A DNA stretch of 64,000 nt from an uncultured Ruminiclostridium sp. (GCA_947630175.1 CANRGJ010000008.1:62001-126000), one strand, 5' to 3'. Shown: positions 8,196-17,488, numbered from the stretch's first letter. The notes: generated by a model from the sequence alone, not told the origin. Translations and numbers: made by a program.

Positions 8196-9677
8196 ATGCT
8201 GAAAATAAACAAAAAAATTCTCCCCCTCCTGCTGGCGGCGTCGCTTACGCTCACAGGCTGTCAGAAGGTGGAGAAAATGGTAGAGCAGTCTGCGGAAGCC
8301 ACTACAACCACCCCCACCGAAACCACAACCGCCCCTCCTCCCCCTGAATCAACTCCACCCGTATTCGGCGACCCTCAGGTGGGCGGAAGCGCGATCCTCT
8401 CCAAGGTTCAGGAGGGCGGCTACACCGCAACTCTTGAGATAGTGGGGATAACAGCCCTGCCCGACAGCGGCAAAAAATATTACAGCGGCGAATACGCTTA
8501 CGTAAAGCTGACGGACAAGGACGGAAAGGAATACTGGTCGCCTGTTTACAACGAGCTTGAGGGCGGAGTATGGGAAAGCTGCGCCGCAGGTGCGCTGAAA
8601 TTTCTCAAGGTGGAGCAGGACGGCGAGGAACAATATATCCTTATGCTCCGCTGTGCCTTTGGAGATGAGGTAAAGGGCTACGACTACGAGGAGGACACCT
8701 ACCGCACCGTATTCTTCCCCTGCGGCACAGAAGAACCGCCCGCTTCCACCTCAGACAGCGACGCTCTCGAAGCCGCCGCAGAAGAAGCGACCGATGAAAC
8801 CACAGAAGAAACCACGGAAAAAACCTCAGATGAAACCGAAGATAAGCCCTTTGACCTTTTCGAGGGAATGGAACAGCTCACCCCTTACGAGATAGCGCCC
8901 TGCTTTTTCGTGCAGGATTCACCCGCCATCGACCTTTCGGACGACTTCGCCTATAAAAAGGGAACTACCTTCGTGGACGAAAAGATAGGGATAAAGCTCA
9001 CCTTCAACACTCTCACCCACACCGCCGTTGCCCTGAAATATTTCCCTCCCGAAGAGGGAAAGGACGACCCTGACGACAACGACGTCCTGCTCGACCACTA
9101 CACCCCCACCCAGATCAGCTTTTTGAATTCCTGCGTATTTTTAGGTGACAGCACCTGCTCAGGCGTGGGACTGTACGGCTTCGTTCCCCGCAAAAACTGC
9201 TACGGTATCGTTGGCGGAGCAGCAAGGAACATTTACGACTTCACCGTGGAGGTGGACGGCATAGATTACGACCCCGTTGAGGCTATGGAGAAAAACGGCA
9301 GGGAAAACCTTGTTTTCCTTATGGGAATGAACGACGTGAATATGGTCTCCGCCGACCAGTATGAGGAGTATTACGAGGCTATCCTCACCGACGCAGAAAC
9401 GAGGTGTCCCTACGCAAATCTTTATATCCTGTCGGTATCTCCCGTGACTGTGGCAAGCACATTCTGCTACAACAGCTCGCTTGACAGACTGAACGATAGG
9501 CTGATAAAGCTGGCGGACGAAAAGCCAAACAGACATTATATAAACACCTCCGACGCACTGAAAAACGGCGGCGAGGGAATGGACCCATACTACGCCACCG
9601 ACGACGGCATACACATGATGTCATATGCTTATTACGTGATACTCGACCAGCTTTGCGAGCAGGCGGGGATAAAATAA
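8196..9677 (+). CDS. SGNH/GDSL hydrolase-type lipoprotein
   Basis: This 493-residue exported lipoprotein begins with a signal peptide ending in LTGC and then a long Thr/Pro/Glu-rich linker (TTTTPTETTTAPPPPE). A second Thr/Glu-rich low-complexity stretch lies mid-protein. The C-terminal domain is of SGNH hydrolase type: block I CVFLGDSTCSGVG, block III MGMNDVN and a late DDGIHMMSYAY supplying the Asp-His pair. The substrate is unknown; acyl esters on cell-wall or dietary polysaccharides are possible. The ATG at 8196 has AAAGGAAA upstream and starts a proper signal peptide, unlike the in-frame ATG at 8154, which would lie at the transcription start. Confidence 0.83.
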   Translation: MLKINKKILPLLLAASLTLTGCQKVEKMVEQSAEATTTTPTETTTAPPPPESTPPVFGDPQVGGSAILSKVQEGGYTATLEIVGITALPDSGKKYYSGEYAYVKLTDKDGKEYWSPVYNELEGGVWESCAAGALKFLKVEQDGEEQYILMLRCAFGDEVKGYDYEEDTYRTVFFPCGTEEPPASTSDSDALEAAAEEATDETTEETTEKTSDETEDKPFDLFEGMEQLTPYEIAPCFFVQDSPAIDLSDDFAYKKGTTFVDEKIGIKLTFNTLTHTAVALKYFPPEEGKDDPDDNDVLLDHYTPTQISFLNSCVFLGDSTCSGVGLYGFVPRKNCYGIVGGAARNIYDFTVEVDGIDYDPVEAMEKNGRENLVFLMGMNDVNMVSADQYEEYYEAILTDAETRCPYANLYILSVSPVTVASTFCYNSSLDRLNDRLIKLADEKPNRHYINTSDALKNGGEGMDPYYATDDGIHMMSYAYYVILDQLCEQAGIK

Positions 9678-9700
9678 GGAAAGCCGAAATTGGCGTGCTG

Positions 9701-9713
9701 ATTGACAGTCAAT
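9701..9713 (+). promoter_or_regulatory. Short perfect palindrome upstream of the serine hydrolase gene
   Basis: ATTGACAGTCAAT is symmetrical about its central base and lies 33 bp before the start codon. It may be an operator. No convincing -10 box follows at the right spacing, so a promoter call is not made. Confidence 0.3.
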
Positions 9714-9745
9714 GTGATAAATAGGGATTTTTAACAAGGTGCATA

Positions 9746-11155
9746 ATGAAAAAATCGAAAAAGATATTTTTAACATCGCTCTTTGTCAGTTTGGTTTTTA
9801 TTATGGGTATTGGAACAACCCAAACAAAAGCCCATGCCGACAACAGCGGCAATGTATTTGAGAGAATCGACGCTTATCTTTCAGATGCTGCTGCCAAAGC
9901 ACATTTTCCGTCAATGTCAATCACGATTGTAGATAAAGAAAATGTATTGTTTTCCAAAACTTATGGAAATTACAAAAGCACGGACACTCCATATCTGCTC
10001 GGCTCAGTAAGCAAATCGTTTACTGCTCTTTGCGTTATGCAACTTGTAGAACAAGGCAGAATAGATTTAGATGCAAATATGGGAGAATATCTGCCAAATT
10101 TAACAGACGGAAATAGAATAACAATCAGACAGCTTTTAAATCATACCAGCGGACTTGGCGAACATCAAAATCTTGATAATTACGGTATAGTAGGTAAGCA
10201 AGGTGTTCATACATATGCAAATGTAAATTACTCTTTACTTGGCAAAATTGTTGAAGCCGTAAGCAATAAAAGTTATGAAAGTTATATAACGGAAAACGTG
10301 TTTGAGCCTTTAAATATGTCAAATTCGGCGGCAACGCTTGAAAAAAGTTTGGAAAACGGTTTGATTGGCGGTTATGAGAATTGGTTTGGTTTTAATATAA
10401 AAACAGAACCTCGTTATCCAAAAGCCGACAGCGATTGGATCTCCGTTCCCGCAGGCTATCTGTCAGCCTCGACAAACGATCTTGGTAAATACCTTCAAAT
10501 GTATTTGAACGGTGGGCAAGGAATTATATCGAGCGAAAGCATAAATAAAATGTTCTATGAAAATGTGAGCGTAAACGCTTCTGTTCCATATAGCTACGGT
10601 ATGGGTTGGACATTGATTAACGAGCCGTTAAAAGAGCCTGCACTTCGTCATAGCGGGCTTGTTGAAACGGGAATGTCAACGATTTATATTTTGCCCGAAA
10701 GCGAAATAGGTATTGCCATCGCAGTAAACACTAATGATTATCTTGTCAGCAAAGACTTTATGGATAGAATTGATTGGGGAGTTGCTTTGCTTCTTATGGG
10801 CGACGAGCCAAATCAAATTGGCAGAAATGAATATGTATTACGGCATTTACTTTACGACTTTATCTGCTTTGCAGTTTTTGTCATAGCCATTTTACCGCTT
10901 TGTTTGCTTGGTATTTATAAAAAGAAATTAAAAACGGGCAATCTTGCGTTAAAGATAATGTCGCTTGTCGTATTGCATTTGTTGTTGCCGATATTTATAT
11001 TGCTTTTATCGCAAATAATATGGGCAGTTCCGCTTTGGGTCGTATGCGCATTTGCTCCCGATATATTCACCTCAATAGTGGTATCGTCTACGTTGCTTTT
11101 TATGGGCGGAATAGCAAAAGCAATACTTTTTATAATCGAACGCAAAAGAACGTAA
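9746..11155 (+). CDS. Beta-lactamase-family serine hydrolase with C-terminal membrane domain
   Basis: The 469-residue protein has an N-terminal signal or anchor and a class C beta-lactamase/penicillin-binding-like domain. It shows the catalytic SVSK tetrad at 87-90, YAN at 156-158 and HSG near 308. Three or so hydrophobic segments follow after about residue 370. Family members include peptidases and esterases acting outside the cell; actual beta-lactamase activity should not be assumed. Base composition and codon choice are visibly more A/T-rich than in the flanking genes (many AAA, TTT and ATA codons), which suggests later acquisition. An AAGGTG site precedes the ATG. Confidence 0.88.
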   Translation: MKKSKKIFLTSLFVSLVFIMGIGTTQTKAHADNSGNVFERIDAYLSDAAAKAHFPSMSITIVDKENVLFSKTYGNYKSTDTPYLLGSVSKSFTALCVMQLVEQGRIDLDANMGEYLPNLTDGNRITIRQLLNHTSGLGEHQNLDNYGIVGKQGVHTYANVNYSLLGKIVEAVSNKSYESYITENVFEPLNMSNSAATLEKSLENGLIGGYENWFGFNIKTEPRYPKADSDWISVPAGYLSASTNDLGKYLQMYLNGGQGIISSESINKMFYENVSVNASVPYSYGMGWTLINEPLKEPALRHSGLVETGMSTIYILPESEIGIAIAVNTNDYLVSKDFMDRIDWGVALLLMGDEPNQIGRNEYVLRHLLYDFICFAVFVIAILPLCLLGIYKKKLKTGNLALKIMSLVVLHLLLPIFILLLSQIIWAVPLWVVCAFAPDIFTSIVVSSTLLFMGGIAKAILFIIERKRT

Positions 11156-11203
11156 ATCCCGATTTATCTGTCCTATAAGTTTAATATGCGCACTTCTATA
11201 CAC

Positions 11204-11234
11204 AAAAAAGCAGACGTTTTACCGTCTGCTTTTG
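11204..11234. terminator. Bidirectional terminator between the serine hydrolase and thiT
   Basis: AAAAAAGCAGACG pairs with CGTCTGCTTTTG across a short loop, with an A-run on one side and a T-run on the other. It serves the two convergent genes. Confidence 0.85.
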
Positions 11235-11270
11235 CTGTTTTATTCAGGGTCGCCGTTTTTAAAATACGCT

Positions 11271-12071
11271 TTACTGCGCCTTAGACTTATCCTTGAACGC
11301 AAACATCTTTATCGCCACGGAAGCCAGAATTCCCACCGCAACGATAACGATAACGCCGATCCAGTCATAAATATCCGTCTGCGTAAGAGCGGTTATGTCA
11401 AATCCGTCCTCAGCCTGCATCATACCGCAGATGATCGCAAACGCCACAACGATACCCAGCACGGTGGGGATAGAAACGACCACGTTCCTGATACCGTTTC
11501 CCTCGGCGGGAACGCGTTTTACCTGCTGTTCGGTGAGAGTGAGGACTTTTCCTGCAAAATACGCTCCCACAACGGTCAGAAGTGTTTCGGGTATCATATA
11601 GGTGCAGTTATACGCCAGCGAGTACAGCAGTCCGTCCGTGTCGGGAATGGAAACTCCCGCCCAGACAGTACAGCCTGAGATAACGTGGCAGATAAAGCGC
11701 AGCACGCAGGCTACCAGTGCGCCCCCCGCAAGGGCAACGCCCTGATCCTTTATCTTTCCTCTGAAAATTCCGCCCAGACCCATAACGGAGAACGCCACAA
11801 CATAGTCCAGCATTATTATGGCGATGACAGCGCCTGCGCTTGTGCCGTATGTAAGGTCCTTCATACCCATAAGCATTTGCAGCAGACTTGCCACAAAGCC
11901 TACGAACAGTCCCCACGCCGTTCTGTAACGGTAAGCGATGATGATAACGGGCAGCATGCTCAGCGCGGTGACAGAGCCGCCAAAGGGCATATCTATCACC
12001 TTCACAAGGCTGAGCACAAAGCCCAGCGCCAGCATTACGGCGGATTCCGTAAGCCTTAAAGATTTGTTCAT
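11271..12071 (-). CDS. thiT: Energy-coupled thiamine transporter ThiT (S component, extended)
   Basis: ThiT binds thiamine and works with the shared ECF module (not in this window) to import it. The protein opens with LTESAVMLALGFVLSLVKV and has the PFGGSVTALSMLPVIIIAYRY segment and the FVASLLQMLMG region typical of ThiT. At 266 residues it is longer than the usual 180-200: after the ThiT core there is a basic loop and two extra hydrophobic segments. A TPP riboswitch with its own terminator lies directly upstream, which strongly supports the substrate. AAAGGAAG precedes the ATG. Confidence 0.93.
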   Translation of the reverse strand: MNKSLRLTESAVMLALGFVLSLVKVIDMPFGGSVTALSMLPVIIIAYRYRTAWGLFVGFVASLLQMLMGMKDLTYGTSAGAVIAIIMLDYVVAFSVMGLGGIFRGKIKDQGVALAGGALVACVLRFICHVISGCTVWAGVSIPDTDGLLYSLAYNCTYMIPETLLTVVGAYFAGKVLTLTEQQVKRVPAEGNGIRNVVVSIPTVLGIVVAFAIICGMMQAEDGFDITALTQTDIYDWIGVIVIVAVGILASVAIKMFAFKDKSKAQ

Positions 12072-12115
12072 TTTTGTTTCTTCCTTTCTTTGCTGTAAAA
12101 TTGCAGGAAAAGCAT

Positions 12116-12145
12116 AAAAAGAGCCCTGTAAATAAATACAGGGCG
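12116..12145 (-). terminator. Riboswitch-controlled terminator upstream of thiT
   Basis: On the minus strand GCCCTGTA pairs with TACAGGGC and is followed by CTCTTTTT. It lies between the TPP aptamer and thiT, where a transcription-terminating expression platform is expected. Confidence 0.82.
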
Positions 12146-12159
12146 TAACAGCGATAAAG

Positions 12160-12250
12160 TATTTTCCCTACGTCGGCATTATCCGAATCAGGTCAATAGG
12201 TCGAAACGTCCATTCGTTTCCTCTCAGCCGAAATATCAGCTCCCTGCGAA
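12160..12250 (-). promoter_or_regulatory. TPP riboswitch (THI element)
   Basis: The minus strand reads CGGCTGAGAGG, then ACCTGATTCGGATAATGCC and CGTAGGGAAAA, the conserved core of the thiamine pyrophosphate aptamer. It should shut off thiT transcription through the following terminator when TPP is abundant. Confidence 0.96.
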
Positions 12251-12315
12251 AAAAGAGTATATCACATAATTTCCCTTTCGTCAAGAGCAATTTCCTTAAA
12301 ATTGCCAAAAAAGTA

Positions 12316-12344
12316 TTGACAAAAGGAAAAAAACGGAGTATAAT
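12316..12344 (+). promoter_or_regulatory. Consensus sigma-A promoter of the rimP-nusA-infB operon
   Basis: TTGACA at 12316-12321 and TATAAT at 12339-12344 are both perfect and separated by 17 bp. The start codon of rimP is about 90 bp downstream, leaving a leader with a strong hairpin. Confidence 0.93.
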
Positions 12345-12367
12345 ACTTTAAGGTAGAATAAGGTAGA

Positions 12368-12395
12368 CTAAAGACTGAGCGAACTCAGTCTTTAG
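12368..12395 (+). promoter_or_regulatory. Leader hairpin upstream of rimP
   Basis: CTAAAGACTGAG and CTCAGTCTTTAG form a perfect 12-bp stem with a CGAA loop, followed by TCTTTATAT. It starts about 17 bases after the predicted transcription start. It may be an attenuator with a weak U-run, a 5' stabilising hairpin or a protein-binding site. Confidence 0.7.
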
Positions 12396-12436
12396 TCTTT
12401 ATATGAGAGATTTTATTTTTAGAAAACGGAGAGGTT

Positions 12437-12922
12437 ATGTCAAAGCAAAAAGGCGGAAAGAAAAATCAGGCGCAGGCTGTGGAGGAAGAGGCTCTCGCAA
12501 GAGTTGCCCCCATCGTGGAGCGCTTCGGCTACAAGCTGTGGGACGTTGTGTTTGAAAAAGAGGGCGCGCTGTGGTATCTTCGTGTGCTGTTCGACAAGCC
12601 AGAGGGCGGAATAGACACCGACGAATGTGAAGAGATAAGTCAGCCGCTTAACGAGGAGATAGACAAGCTGTCCTGTCTGTCCCTTATCGACGTGGCGGAA
12701 ACAGGCTCGCCGGGGCTTTACCGTCGGCTGAGAAAGCCTGAGCATTTCCGTATCAGTATAGGAACAGGCGTTCAGGCGCAGGTCAAGGCGGAAAACGGCG
12801 AAAGATACGTCACAGGCACGCTTGAAAGCTACGACGAGGAAAAAGAGGAAATAACAGTGAACGGCGAAACGCTCAAGCTCTCAAAATGCATAAAGGTGAA
12901 CGCCGAGCCTGACGAAATATGA
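12437..12922 (+). CDS. rimP: Ribosome maturation factor RimP
   Basis: RimP assists assembly of the 30S ribosomal subunit. The 161-residue protein has the RimP N-domain with WDVVFEKEGALWYLRVLFDK and the signature DVAETGSPGLYRRLRKPEHF, followed by the SH3-like C-domain. A lysine-rich start (SKQKGGKKNQ) slightly extends it. Its place just before nusA is the universal bacterial order. GGAGAGG precedes the ATG. Confidence 0.96.
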   Translation: MSKQKGGKKNQAQAVEEEALARVAPIVERFGYKLWDVVFEKEGALWYLRVLFDKPEGGIDTDECEEISQPLNEEIDKLSCLSLIDVAETGSPGLYRRLRKPEHFRISIGTGVQAQVKAENGERYVTGTLESYDEEKEEITVNGETLKLSKCIKVNAEPDEI

Positions 12923-12962
12923 AAAGCAAATCCAAAATAAATATACGGAGGAAAAACCGAAA

Positions 12963-14039
12963 ATGGCTGCAAAGAAAAACGAGAACGTGAACGAGAACGA
13001 TTTTTTTGAGGCGCTGGCTCTCCTTGCCAAGGAAAAGGACATCGAGCCTGAGCTGATAGTCGAAAAGATAAAGACCGCCGTCACCATAGCGGTGAAAAAG
13101 GAATATCCCAGAAGCGAGAACATAAAGTTTGACATAGATTCCGAAACAGGAAAGTTCAGCGTCAGCCTGCAAAAGGAGATAGTTGAGGACGTAGAGGACG
13201 AGGCAAATCAGATAACCCTCACCGAGGCTAAAAAATACGGCAAACGCCTGAAAGTCGGTGATATCTGCACCATTCCTCTTGACACTAAGCATTTCGGGCG
13301 TATCGCCGCCCAGACCGCAAAGCAGGTTATGAAACAGGGAATAAAGGACGTGGAGCGCAGCAAGCTGGTAGAGCAGTGGGGCGAGATACAAAACGAAGCG
13401 GTCACCGTTCGTGTCACCAAGGTTGAACCTGCCACGGGCAACGCTATCGTCGACATAAACGGCACGGAGGTGCCGCTGTTCCGCAGTGAACAGCTCCCCG
13501 CAGACGAGCTTCACGCAGGCGATATGATAAAGGTCTACGTCAGCGGAGCGTCTGCCGCCGACCGCAGGCCTATGCTGAAGATAAGCAGAACGGGCAGGGA
13601 TCTTATAAAGCGCCTGTTCGAGATAGAAGTCCCCGAGATCTACGAGGGGATAGTTGAGATAAAGTCAATAAGCCGTGAGCCGGGACAGCGCAGTAAAATG
13701 GCAGTCATCAGCAACGACCCCAACGTAGACGCCCTCGGCGCCTGCATAGGTCCTCAAAGGAGCAGGATATCCAAGATATGCGAGGAGCTTAAAGGGGAAA
13801 AGATAGACATAGTCATTTACAGCGACGACCCCGCCGAGTTCATCAAGCAGGCGTTAAAGCCCGCCGACGTGCTGAGCGTTGAGATACCCGACGAAAACGT
13901 GAAGTCCTGCACCGTACTTGTTCCCGATAATCAGCTTTCTCTTGCCATCGGAAACAAGGGACAAAACGCAAAGCTGGCGGCAAGGCTTACAGGCTACAAG
14001 ATAGACATAAAGCCCGAAAGCGGATTTTTCGAGGGCTGA
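12963..14039 (+). CDS. nusA: Transcription termination/antitermination factor NusA
   Basis: NusA binds RNA polymerase and nascent RNA to modulate pausing and termination. The 358-residue protein has the N-terminal polymerase-binding domain, an S1 domain (about 135-200) and two KH domains (GACIGPQRSRISKICEEL and AIGNKGQNAKLAARL). It ends soon after KH2, as in other Firmicutes, without the acidic C-terminal repeats of proteobacterial NusA. GGAGG lies upstream of the ATG. It is the second gene of the translation operon. Confidence 0.97.
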   Translation: MAAKKNENVNENDFFEALALLAKEKDIEPELIVEKIKTAVTIAVKKEYPRSENIKFDIDSETGKFSVSLQKEIVEDVEDEANQITLTEAKKYGKRLKVGDICTIPLDTKHFGRIAAQTAKQVMKQGIKDVERSKLVEQWGEIQNEAVTVRVTKVEPATGNAIVDINGTEVPLFRSEQLPADELHAGDMIKVYVSGASAADRRPMLKISRTGRDLIKRLFEIEVPEIYEGIVEIKSISREPGQRSKMAVISNDPNVDALGACIGPQRSRISKICEELKGEKIDIVIYSDDPAEFIKQALKPADVLSVEIPDENVKSCTVLVPDNQLSLAIGNKGQNAKLAARLTGYKIDIKPESGFFEG

Positions 14040-14055
14040 GGAACGGTGAACGGCA

Positions 14056-14325
14056 TTGGAAAAGAAAGTACCTATGAGAAAATGCCTCGGCTGTGACGAA
14101 ATGCTGGGGAAAAAGGGACTGCTCCGCATAGTCAGGAGCAAGGAGGGAGATATCTCCCTTGACCTTACGGGAAAAAAGTCGGGCAGGGGAGCTTATATCT
14201 GCAAAGACCTTGCCTGCTTTGAAAAAGCAGTGAAGAAAAAAGCTTTTGAACGCTCATTCAAATGCAAAATTCCCGACGAGGTGTACAGCCACCTGAAAGA
14301 AGAAATAACCGCACAGGAAGAATGA
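14056..14325 (+). CDS. rnpM: RnpM/YlxR family RNA-binding protein
   Basis: This 89-residue protein belongs to the YlxR family, now linked to RNase P modulation (RnpM) in Bacillus. It has the signature PMRKCLGCDEMLGKKGLLRIVR and the later GRGAYICKDLACFEKAVKKKAF. I use the TTG at 14056, which has GAGGAACGG upstream and gives the usual basic N terminus; the first ATG is at 14074. It sits between nusA and the L7Ae-like gene, the conserved order. Confidence 0.92.
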   Translation: MEKKVPMRKCLGCDEMLGKKGLLRIVRSKEGDISLDLTGKKSGRGAYICKDLACFEKAVKKKAFERSFKCKIPDEVYSHLKEEITAQEE

Positions 14326-14327
14326 AT

Positions 14328-14636
14328 ATGAATATTTCGACTTTGGGACTTATGAAGAAAAAGGGCGTTCTGATAACAGGCTTCGACGCAGTTGAAAGAG
14401 AAATCAAGGATCCGTCCTCAAAGGTCTGCGGGATATTTCTTGCAAGCGACCTGTCACCAAAATCCAAAAAGGAAATATTATTTTTAAGAGATAAATTTTG
14501 TTCCCGCCTTGAGATCGCCGTTCTCCCCGCAGGTATGGAGGAGACGGGGGCGATACTGGGAAAGAAAACGGGGATAATTGCCGTCACGGACGAGGGCTTC
14601 TGGAAGTCCTCCGCAAAGGACTGCGAACAGCTTTAG
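14328..14636 (+). CDS. L7Ae-family ribosomal/kink-turn binding protein (YlxQ-like)
   Basis: This protein of about 102 residues resembles YlxQ/RplGA, which binds kink-turn RNA. Visible features are GLMKKKGVLITGFDAV at the N terminus and the central GIFLASDLSPKSKKEI. Two starts are possible. The ATG at 14322 overlaps the rnpM stop but leaves only one base after AGGAAG. The ATG at 14328 has a 7-base spacing and is preferred. It lies in the standard nusA-ylxR-ylxQ-infB order. Confidence 0.85.
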   Translation: MNISTLGLMKKKGVLITGFDAVEREIKDPSSKVCGIFLASDLSPKSKKEILFLRDKFCSRLEIAVLPAGMEETGAILGKKTGIIAVTDEGFWKSSAKDCEQL

Positions 14637-14688
14637 TATCGAAAACAAAAAATAAAAATCATATCTACTTATTCTTGGGGGATATTTA

Positions 14689-17316
14689 ATGGAAAGCAAC
14701 AAAGCAAAAATCAGAGATTTCGCAAAGGACCTTAACAGCGCTCCCGCCGACCTTATCGGCATAGTTTCTCAGTATACGGGAGTCGAGAAGAAGGTAGGCT
14801 CCACCTTCGTGGGCGAGGAGCTGGACATCATTCTGGACAAACTGACTCAGGACAATCAGGTAAAGAGCTTCGACGAGTATTTTGCCGAGGGAGATAAGGC
14901 GCGCGCCGCCAAAGCCGAGGAAGCTAAAAAGGCGGAGGAAGCGGCAAAGAAAGCGGCTGAAGAGGCTAAGAAGGCTGAGGAGAAGAAAAAGGCGGAAGAA
15001 GCTAAAAAAGCAGAAGAGGCTAAAAAGGCAGAGGAAGCCAAAAAAGCTGCCGCTGCAAAGAAAGCCGCTGAGGAAGCTAAAAAGGCGGAAGAAGCGGCAA
15101 AGAAAGCCGCCGAGCAAAAGCCTGCCGAAAAGCCAAAGCCTGCTCCCAAAGCTGAAAAGCCGAAGCAGGAAGCAAAGCCTGCGGAAAAGCCCCAGCCGCC
15201 CAAAAAGGAGAAAGCTCCCAAGATACTGCCCAAACAGCCTGCCGCCAAGGTGGACATCAGCACCATAAAGACCAACGAGCCGCCTGTCGCCAAGCGCAAG
15301 GAGAAAAAGGAAAACACCGAGCAGAAGCGGGGAGAGCAGGTCACCAAGCACGTTGACACAAGGGGCAGCTATGTGGATCTTGACAAGTACAACGAAAAAT
15401 ACGAGTCCATAGCCACCCAAACCTCGGGCAGAGGCGATTTTTCAGGCAGAAAGCAGAAGATAGAGCAGAAGAGCCGCCAGAAAAAGGGTCAGTACGGCAG
15501 CAAGAACGTGCGTGAGACCGAGGCTCAGAAGCTGAAACGTCTTGAACTGGAAAGAGCCAGAAAGCAGCAGCTTAAAGTCCTTATCCCCGACGAGATAGTT
15601 GTGTCCGAGCTTGCCTCAAGGCTGAAGGTGAACGCCGCCGAGGTTATAAAGCAGCTTATGAAACTGGGCGAGATGTGTACCATAAACCAGACCATAGATT
15701 TTGACACCGCCGCACTTGTAGCGGAGGAGCTGGGCGCAAAGGTGGAAAAGGAAAAGATAGTCACCATTGAAGAACGCCTGTTCGTGGAGGAAGAGGACCA
15801 GGAGGACAATCTCCAGCCCAGAAGCCCCGTAGTTGTTGTTATGGGACACGTTGACCACGGCAAGACCTCAATCCTCGACTATATCAGAAACGCTCACGTT
15901 GCTGCAGGAGAAGCGGGAGGAATTACCCAGCACATCGGCGCTTACAGAGTCAAGGTGGACGGCAGGGACATCACCTTCCTTGATACTCCCGGACACGAGG
16001 CGTTTACCGCTATGAGAGCCAGAGGAGCCAAGATAACGGATATAGCAGTGCTGGTAGTTGCCGCCGACGACGGCATAATGCCCCAGACCGTTGAAGCTAT
16101 CCACCACGCCAAGGACGCAGGCGTCAGCATAATCGTAGCCATAAACAAAATGGATAAACCCGGTGCAAATCCTGAAAAGATAAAGCAGGAGCTTACCGAA
16201 CACGACCTGCTTTGCGAGGAATGGGGCGGCGACGTTATCTGCGTTCCCGTTTCCGCAAAGACGGGCGAGGGAATGGACACCCTGCTTGAAATGATAAATC
16301 TTACCGCTGACGTTATGGAGCTTAAGGCAAATCCCGACCGCCTTGCAAAGGGCGCAGTCATCGAGGCAAGACTGGACAAGGGCAGAGGACCTATCGCGAC
16401 CTTGCTTGTGCAGAACGGCACGCTCCACGCAGGTGACGTTATCATCGCAGGCACCGCCGTGGGACACGTTCGTGTTATGCGTGACGATACGGGACGTTCC
16501 ATCAAAGAGGCAGGACCCAGCGTTCCTGTTGAGATTATGGGACTTGGCGAGGTTCCCGCCGCAGGCGATACCTTTGCCGCCGTTGAGGACGAAAAGCTGG
16601 CGAGAGAGCTTGTTGAAAAGCGCAAATTCGAGGAGAAAGAGGCTCAGTTCAGCCTGTACCAGAAGGTAACTCTCGACAACCTGTTCGCTCAGATAGAAGA
16701 GGGCGAGATGAAAGAGCTTCGCCTTATCGTCAAGGCGGACGTTCAAGGCTCGGTGGAAGCTGTTAAGCAGTCCCTTGAAAAGCTGTCCAACAGCGAGGTG
16801 AGAGTGAGAGTTATCCACGGCGCAGTCGGCGCAGTAAGCGAAAGCGATGTAATGCTCGCAAGCGCCTCAAATGCTATAATTGTGGGCTTTAACGTAAGAC
16901 CCAATCCCGCCGCCCAGGAAAACGCAAAGCGTGACGGCGTTGACATAAGACTTTACCGCATAATTTACGACGCAATAGAAGAAGTTGAGACCGCTATGAA
17001 GGGCATGCTGGCTCCCAAGTACAGGGAAGTCATGCTTGGCAAGGCGGACGTGCGCATGACCTACAAGATAACCGGCGTAGGACCTGTTGCGGGCTGCTAC
17101 GTCACCGAGGGCAAGCTCCAGCGCAGTACAATGATAAGAGTAGTGCGTGACGGCATAATCGTAGCAGACGACAAGATAGCGGGCTTAAAGCGCTTCAAGG
17201 ACGACGCCAAGGAAGTGGCGCAGGGCTTTGAGTGCGGCGTTTCCCTGGAAAAATTCGGCGACATCAAGGAAGGCGACGTATTTGAGTGCTATTATATGGA
17301 AGAATACAGAGATTGA
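14689..17316 (+). CDS. infB: Translation initiation factor IF-2
   Basis: IF-2 is the GTPase that brings initiator tRNA to the ribosome. At 875 residues it has an N-terminal IF2_N domain (about 5-65), then a long Lys/Ala/Glu-rich helical region built of KKAEEA-type repeats (about 70-145) and a Pro/Lys linker. A second IF2_N domain is followed by the G domain with GHVDHGKT near 386, DTPGHE and NKMD, and then domains II-IV. The repeat region is normal for IF-2 but produces long spurious frames on the other strand. GGGGGA precedes the ATG. Confidence 0.97.
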   Translation: MESNKAKIRDFAKDLNSAPADLIGIVSQYTGVEKKVGSTFVGEELDIILDKLTQDNQVKSFDEYFAEGDKARAAKAEEAKKAEEAAKKAAEEAKKAEEKKKAEEAKKAEEAKKAEEAKKAAAAKKAAEEAKKAEEAAKKAAEQKPAEKPKPAPKAEKPKQEAKPAEKPQPPKKEKAPKILPKQPAAKVDISTIKTNEPPVAKRKEKKENTEQKRGEQVTKHVDTRGSYVDLDKYNEKYESIATQTSGRGDFSGRKQKIEQKSRQKKGQYGSKNVRETEAQKLKRLELERARKQQLKVLIPDEIVVSELASRLKVNAAEVIKQLMKLGEMCTINQTIDFDTAALVAEELGAKVEKEKIVTIEERLFVEEEDQEDNLQPRSPVVVVMGHVDHGKTSILDYIRNAHVAAGEAGGITQHIGAYRVKVDGRDITFLDTPGHEAFTAMRARGAKITDIAVLVVAADDGIMPQTVEAIHHAKDAGVSIIVAINKMDKPGANPEKIKQELTEHDLLCEEWGGDVICVPVSAKTGEGMDTLLEMINLTADVMELKANPDRLAKGAVIEARLDKGRGPIATLLVQNGTLHAGDVIIAGTAVGHVRVMRDDTGRSIKEAGPSVPVEIMGLGEVPAAGDTFAAVEDEKLARELVEKRKFEEKEAQFSLYQKVTLDNLFAQIEEGEMKELRLIVKADVQGSVEAVKQSLEKLSNSEVRVRVIHGAVGAVSESDVMLASASNAIIVGFNVRPNPAAQENAKRDGVDIRLYRIIYDAIEEVETAMKGMLAPKYREVMLGKADVRMTYKITGVGPVAGCYVTEGKLQRSTMIRVVRDGIIVADDKIAGLKRFKDDAKEVAQGFECGVSLEKFGDIKEGDVFECYYMEEYRD

Positions 17317-17319
17317 ATA

Positions 17320-17471
17320 CAGTTGAAAGTTGACAGTTGACAGTGTACAGTTGTGGTATCGCCTGCGGCGATGGATTTGGAATGCCGCCTGCAAACTTCT
17401 GCCTGTCATTTCAAATCCGTCCGCGAAGCGGACTCCACAACTGTCAACTGTACACTGTACACTGTCAACTG
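17320..17471. repeat. MITE-like repeat, family B copy 1
   Basis: This 152-bp element has 37-bp inverted ends made of short TTGACAG and TGTACAG units (17320-17356 and 17435-17471), two internal hairpins (ATCGCCTGCGGCGAT and GTCCGCGAAGCGGAC) and a unique middle part. It starts 3 bp after the infB stop and ends 17 bp before rbfA, inside an otherwise tight operon. Copy 2 is at 59108-59259 in the opposite orientation and has the same length. Confidence 0.83.
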
Positions 17472-17488
17472 CAAAAACGGGGGTAAAA

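Noticed and set aside
14686-15420. Minus-strand frame of 244 codons with Leu/Phe-rich low complexity
   Set aside because: It is the mirror image of the Lys/Ala/Glu repeat region of infB, not a membrane protein gene.
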